From NCBI GenBank assembly GCA_002205125.1, contig NIOE01000006.1, positions 124,001-188,000 of the forward strand: DNA of 64,000 nt, read 5' to 3'. The notes under the pieces were generated by a model. It saw only the letters and a program-made list of their open reading frames with translations. It had not been told where the DNA came from and searched no databases. A program made the translations under genes and the position numbers. Source of the DNA: Roseateles noduli. GTDB lineage: Bacteria; Pseudomonadota; Gammaproteobacteria; Burkholderiales; Burkholderiaceae_C. Positions 60,549 through 64,000 of the stretch are shown one piece after another (the stretch's first letter is position 1; each line of letters opens with the position of its first letter).

Positions 60549-61700
60549 TTACTTCGGGAAGGTGCCTGGCAGCAGGATGTCGCGGCCGACGCCGCGTAGT
60601 TCGCGGTGGCCGCAGAAGGCCATCGTCAGGTCGAGTTCGCGGTGGATGATCTCCAGCGCCTTGGTCACGCCGGGGCCGCCCATCGCGCCCAGGCCGTACA
60701 GGAACGCGCGCCCGATGTAGGTGCCGCGCGCGCCCAGGGCCCAGGCCTTGAGCACGTCCTGGCCCGAGCGGATGCCGCCGTCCAGGTGCACCTCGATGCG
60801 ATCGCCGACGGCCTCGACGATGCGCGGCAGCGCGCGGATGCTGGACTCCGCGCCGTCGAGCTGGCGTCCGCCGTGGTTGCTGACGATCAGCGCGTCGGCC
60901 CCGGTGGCGGCGGCGAGCTTGGCGTCTTCCTCGTCGATGATGCCCTTGATGATCAGCTTGCCGCCCCAGCGCTCGCGGATCCACTGCACGTCGTTCCAGC
61001 TCAGTTGCGGGTCGAACTGCTTGGCGGTCCATTCGGACAGCGAGCTCATGTCGCCGACGCCCTTCACGTGCCCGACGATGTTGCCGAAGTGCCGCCGCGG
61101 CGTGCCCAGCATGCCCAGGCACCAGCGCGGCTTGGTCGCCATGTTGATCAGGTTGGGCAGCGTCAGCTTGGGCGGCGCGGACAGGCCGTTCTTCAGGTCC
61201 TTGTGGCGCTGGCCGAGGATCTGCAGGTCCAGCGTCAGCACCAGCGCTTCGCACTTCGCGGCCTTGGCGCGGTCGATCAGGCTGTGGATGAAGCCCTTGT
61301 CCTTCATCACGTAGAGCTGGAACCAGAACGGCGCCGTGGTGTTCGCGGCGATGTCCTCGATCGAGCAGATGCTCATCGTCGACAGCGTGAACGGCACGCC
61401 GAAGGCTTCCGCGGCCTTGGCGCCGAGGATCTCGCCGTCCGCGTGCTGCATGCCGGTCATCCCGGTCGGTGCGATTGCCACCGGCATCGCCACCGGGCGG
61501 CCGATCATCGTGGCCGCGGTGCTTCGACCGGTCATGTCCACGGCCACGCGCTGGCGCAGCTTGATGGACTGGAAGTCCGATTCGTTGGCGCGGTAGGTGC
61601 TCTCGGTCCAGGACCCGGAGTCCGCGTAGTCGTAGAACATGCGCGGGACGCGGCGCTGCGCGAGCACGCGCAGGTCTTCGATGGAGGTGATGACGCTCAT
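60549..61700 (-). CDS. lldD: FMN-dependent alpha-hydroxy-acid dehydrogenase (LldD-like)
   Basis: The 383-residue enzyme oxidises L-lactate or another 2-hydroxy acid using FMN. It begins MSVITSIEDLRVLAQRRVPRMFYDYADSGSW, as LldD does. IAPTGMTGMQHADGE and the active-site SNHGGRQLDGA near residue 272 with the catalytic His, then LDGGIRSGQDVLKA for phosphate binding, are all present. It lies 106 bases after a LysR gene on the same strand, which may regulate it. Mandelate or glycolate cannot be excluded as substrate. Confidence 0.93.
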   Translation of the reverse strand: MSVITSIEDLRVLAQRRVPRMFYDYADSGSWTESTYRANESDFQSIKLRQRVAVDMTGRSTAATMIGRPVAMPVAIAPTGMTGMQHADGEILGAKAAEAFGVPFTLSTMSICSIEDIAANTTAPFWFQLYVMKDKGFIHSLIDRAKAAKCEALVLTLDLQILGQRHKDLKNGLSAPPKLTLPNLINMATKPRWCLGMLGTPRRHFGNIVGHVKGVGDMSSLSEWTAKQFDPQLSWNDVQWIRERWGGKLIIKGIIDEEDAKLAAATGADALIVSNHGGRQLDGAESSIRALPRIVEAVGDRIEVHLDGGIRSGQDVLKAWALGARGTYIGRAFLYGLGAMGGPGVTKALEIIHRELDLTMAFCGHRELRGVGRDILLPGTFPK

Positions 61701-61806
61701 GCGCCGGATGCTAGGCGAGCCGCGCGGGCCGCGGTCGGAAAGTTTCGCGGGCCGGGGCGGAGGATCTTTCCGATGACCTCCGGGAGTTCCCGGAGGCGGG
61801 GCGTGC

Positions 61807-62715
61807 TCAGCCGCTCAGGGTCTGGCAATGGCTGACGAGCCAGTGTGCGAAGGCGCGCGCCGCATCGCCGTCGGTGCGCCGCACCAGCCCGTAGGGCATG
61901 GCCGCCGGCACCGCGAGATCGAACAGGCGCTTGAGCGCGCCGCCGCGCAGGTAGGTGGCGGCCAGGCTGGGCCGGCCGAGCACGATGCCCTGTCCGCAGG
62001 CCGCAGCCTCCAGCGTCAGGCCGAGGTCGACGAAGCGCGTGCCCTGCGCGGGCTCGGGCCAGTCGAGCCCGGCTGCGCGCAGCCACGGCTGCCAGGGTTG
62101 CAACGGCGTGCGCAGCAGCGGCGCCGAGCCGAGGTCCGCCGGCGCATGGATGGCCGGCAGCCGGGCGAGCAGCGACGGTGCGGCCATCGGCGTGACGATG
62201 TCGTCGAGGAGGACCTCGCCACCCGCCGGGATGGTGCCGGCGAAGATCTCGATGTCCGCCGGCGGTGCGGGCTGGTCCAGGTACGGCGTCGACAGCAGCA
62301 ATTCGAGCTCGATGTCCGGATGCGCGAGCTCGAAGCCGGGCAGGGCGGGCACCAGCACCTGACGCGCGAAAGTTGGTGGGCTGGTGATGCTGAGCCGGAC
62401 GATGCGCTGCTGGTCGCGCCGATGCAGCGGCACGGCGGCCAGGAGCGACAGCGCGGTCTGGACCTGCGCGAGGTATTCCTTGCCGGCGGCAGTGAGTCGC
62501 AGCGGATTGCGCGTCAGCAGCGGCTGGCCGAGCCGTTCTTCCAAGGTCGCGATGCGTTTGCCGACGGCGCTCGCGCTGACATGGAGCACCTCGGCGGCGC
62601 GCTCCAGGCTGCCGAGCCGCGCGGCGGCTTCGAAGGCCAGCAGACCGTCGATCGAGGGTAGTCGCAAGGTGTCGGCCAAGGGCTCGCCTGGGACTTGGCG
62701 CGAGGAATCGCTCAT
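61807..62715 (-). CDS. LysR-family regulator
   Basis: The 302-residue protein has a winged helix at about residues 20-78 (IDGLLAFEAAARLGSLERAAEVLHVSASAVGKRIATLEERLGQPLL) and an effector domain with LTLEAAACGQGIVLGRPSLA near 240, like GcvA-type regulators. The frame runs on to 63042 but the extra part is arginine-rich and non-coding in appearance, so the Met at 62715 is the start. It probably controls the hydroxyacid dehydrogenase downstream. Confidence 0.91.
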   Translation of the reverse strand: MSDSSRQVPGEPLADTLRLPSIDGLLAFEAAARLGSLERAAEVLHVSASAVGKRIATLEERLGQPLLTRNPLRLTAAGKEYLAQVQTALSLLAAVPLHRRDQQRIVRLSITSPPTFARQVLVPALPGFELAHPDIELELLLSTPYLDQPAPPADIEIFAGTIPAGGEVLLDDIVTPMAAPSLLARLPAIHAPADLGSAPLLRTPLQPWQPWLRAAGLDWPEPAQGTRFVDLGLTLEAAACGQGIVLGRPSLAATYLRGGALKRLFDLAVPAAMPYGLVRRTDGDAARAFAHWLVSHCQTLSG

Positions 62716-62816
62716 GAGCGCGACTGTAGCGTCCGGCGCCTGCCGGTCCCTCGTGCCATCAGGGAGGCTGGATGGCGAGCGCACGAGCTGCCTCAGAGCG
62801 CAGCTACAGTGGCGCG

Positions 62817-63260
62817 ATGTCCGAAGTTCCCGAGAGAAGCCTGACCGCCGCTGCCGCTGAGGCCGCGGCCGACGACGCGACCGTGCGCGTGCTTGAACAG
62901 GCGTCCTTGTGGCGCCGTCTGCCGTGGATGGTGGGCGGCGCGCTGAGCCTGGTGCTGGGCGTGATCGGCATCTTCCTGCCGCTGCTGCCGACGACCCCTT
63001 TCGTCCTGCTGGCCGCATTCTGCTTCGCGCGCGGGTCTGCACGCTGCGAGGCGTGGCTGGTCGGCCACCCGCGCTTCGGGCCGATGATCGTCCAGTGGCG
63101 CGCGAATCGCGCGGTGCCGCTTCGGGCCAAGCAGATGGCCTGGGGAATGATGGCGATCAGTTCGGCCATTTCCGCATTCGTCATGCCGGTCTTGCCATGG
63201 CTACCGGCCGTCTGCTGCCTGGCGGTCGGCATCTGGCTCTGGCGTCTGCCGACGGCTTGA
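62817..63260 (+). CDS. DUF454 (YbaN-like) membrane protein
   Basis: The 147-residue inner-membrane protein carries the DUF454 pattern LSLVLGVIGIFLPLLPTTPFVLLAAFCFARGSARCEAWLVGHPRFGPMIVQW (residues 44-94), with three or four hydrophobic helices. The N-terminal 30 residues are acidic and Ala-rich, unlike the short YbaN leader. Function of the family is unknown. Divergent from the LysR gene. Confidence 0.88.
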   Translation: MSEVPERSLTAAAAEAAADDATVRVLEQASLWRRLPWMVGGALSLVLGVIGIFLPLLPTTPFVLLAAFCFARGSARCEAWLVGHPRFGPMIVQWRANRAVPLRAKQMAWGMMAISSAISAFVMPVLPWLPAVCCLAVGIWLWRLPTA

Positions 63261-63548
63261 TCCAATGCGCGCTGTTCCCACCAGCCCCCTGATGGCCGCA
63301 TCCAGTGCAACAAGGCCGGCGACGGTGATGAAGACGCGATTGGTCGCCATCAACGCGCTGACGGCGGAACTCGACAGCACGGCCGTCGACATCAGAAGAC
63401 AGGGGTAGAGCGAGAGTCCGTCCCAGAGGTCCCGCACGACGGTGCGATCCGCCGCGCCCTTTCCAAGAAGACGGACCCAGGCGGTGGCCAAGGCTGCGAC
63501 AGCCACGCACAGGACGTCGTGGATGGAAGCATCGATGAAATCAGGCAT
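63201..63548 (-). CDS. Small membrane protein of unknown function
   Basis: The 115-residue reading MPDFIDASIHDVLCVAVAALATAWVRLLGKGA has two or three hydrophobic segments (about 12-28, 44-66, 73-90) and a polar tail. Its last 60 bases overlap the convergent YbaN-like gene. I do not recognise it; the hydrophobic pattern and position make it plausible. The next gene upstream on this strand is a similar small protein. Confidence 0.5.
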   Translation of the reverse strand: MPDFIDASIHDVLCVAVAALATAWVRLLGKGAADRTVVRDLWDGLSLYPCLLMSTAVLSSSAVSALMATNRVFITVAGLVALDAAIRGLVGTARIGSSRRQTPEPDADRQAADGR

Positions 63549-63569
63549 CGCTGTTGCTCCGCTCTCATA

Positions 63570-63791
63570 TCAACGATTCCGCTCGTTGCGGTCCAGCCAG
63601 AGCGTGACGACAGCGGCAATTGCGATCGCCGCGAGGTCCCGATAGAAGCTCTGGGGAAAGAACAAGCTGCCGCAGATGCTCAGGAAACCGCCGCCTCCCA
63701 AGGAGGTTCGGAGCACGCCGAACCAACGGTCATAGGCAGGCTGTCCGCCGGACGAAAAATGGCTGGAAAGAGGGAGGAGTGGGCTGCGCAT
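63570..63791 (-). CDS. Small protein of unknown function
   Basis: From the Met at 63791 the 73-residue product reads MRSPLLPLSSHFSSGGQPAYDRWFGVLRTSLGGGG, then two hydrophobic stretches ending WLDRNERNR. GGGGG-like and Arg-rich ends suit a small membrane protein. The frame could start at 63866. It lies 21 bases before the next small membrane protein gene and may be co-transcribed with it. Confidence 0.45.
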   Translation of the reverse strand: MRSPLLPLSSHFSSGGQPAYDRWFGVLRTSLGGGGFLSICGSLFFPQSFYRDLAAIAIAAVVTLWLDRNERNR

Positions 63792-63945
63792 GGATCGCTC
63801 TTCATGACTGCTGGATCGATCACTTTGCGCGCCAATGGGCGTCTCAAAATGCAACCAAACGGTCATGCAGGTGTGGCCTCGGCGAGAACCTTGCGAAATA
63901 TCAACTTGCGTTGCGACCTGCGTCTCACCGACGGGGCGGAGCGTC

Positions 63946-64000
63946 TCAGCTGAACAACTGCAGGTTCTCCGGCCTCGGCATCGCGCTCGCCGTGTCGCTC
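63946..64000 (-). CDS. Possible C-terminus of a gene running off the right edge
   Basis: The last 55 bases on the minus strand read SDTASAMPRPENLQLFS followed by TGA at 63948-63946. This is too short to assign to a family. The TGA and sensible composition are the only support. Confidence 0.3.
   Translation of the reverse strand, partial: SDTASAMPRPENLQLFS

Overview
The window is a high-GC, gene-dense stretch of chromosome, most likely from a betaproteobacterium of the order Burkholderiales (Roseateles/Mitsuaria/Rubrivivax-like). The basis is inference from gene content: a Bug-type solute-binding protein, two molybdenum hydroxylase clusters, scoAB, exported DUF1800/DUF1501 pairs, an HU protein with a Lys/Ala tail, and many LysR, TetR and LuxR regulators. 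No rRNA, tRNA, CRISPR array, integrase or transposase was recognised.

Layout. 1-6.7 kb: a cut Bug-type binding protein, a LysR regulator, a three-gene PaoABC-like aldehyde oxidoreductase operon and an exported M20 peptidase, all on the minus strand. 6.9-10.8 kb: a secreted CBM2-GH5 glycanase with a long Pro-Ala linker, an epoxide hydrolase coupled to an isochorismatase-like gene broken by an amber codon, and a thioesterase. 10.9-14.6 kb: redoxin, MOSC protein, exonuclease III, Dps and TetR on the minus strand. 14.9-18.3 kb: a 1116-residue lipoprotein joining two discoidin-like domains to a di-heme oxidoreductase. 18.4-24.2 kb: small exported and unknown proteins, a diguanylate cyclase, a divergent HxlR/MFS pair, and a decaying patch with an amber-interrupted cytochrome b561 and a frameshifted remnant. 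24.4-29 kb: an IorAB-like molybdenum hydroxylase whose cytochrome c partner has lost a heme cysteine, then a TetR and a short-chain dehydrogenase sharing a palindromic operator.

29-39.7 kb: mixed metabolism and stress genes (threonine aldolase-like enzyme, ATP-grasp, pentapeptide repeat, exported cyanophycinase, B12/radical-SAM protein, HU, PAS-LuxR regulator, thioesterase, scoAB). 40-46.8 kb: two consecutive DUF1800-DUF1501 pairs, an apparent tandem duplication of an export-linked two-gene module, followed by a LuxR-type regulator and a PhoD phosphatase. 49.5-55.9 kb: a toxin-antitoxin pair, VOC protein, ridA-dsbB, ComEC and a chemotaxis receptor. 56-57.5 kb: an adenine-N6 methyltransferase translationally coupled to an OGG-like HhH-GPD DNA glycosylase/lyase, with a 24-bp perfect inverted repeat just upstream. 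57.7-64 kb: DUF2798, S46 peptidase, FMN-dependent 2-hydroxyacid dehydrogenase, LysR, a YbaN-like protein and small unknown membrane proteins.

The best candidates for something new are the coupled methyltransferase-glycosylase pair, the duplicated DUF1800/DUF1501 module, and the discoidin/di-heme lipoprotein. Four genes carry apparent single-base lesions: two amber codons, one frameshift and one lost heme cysteine. They should be checked against reads before being called pseudogenes.
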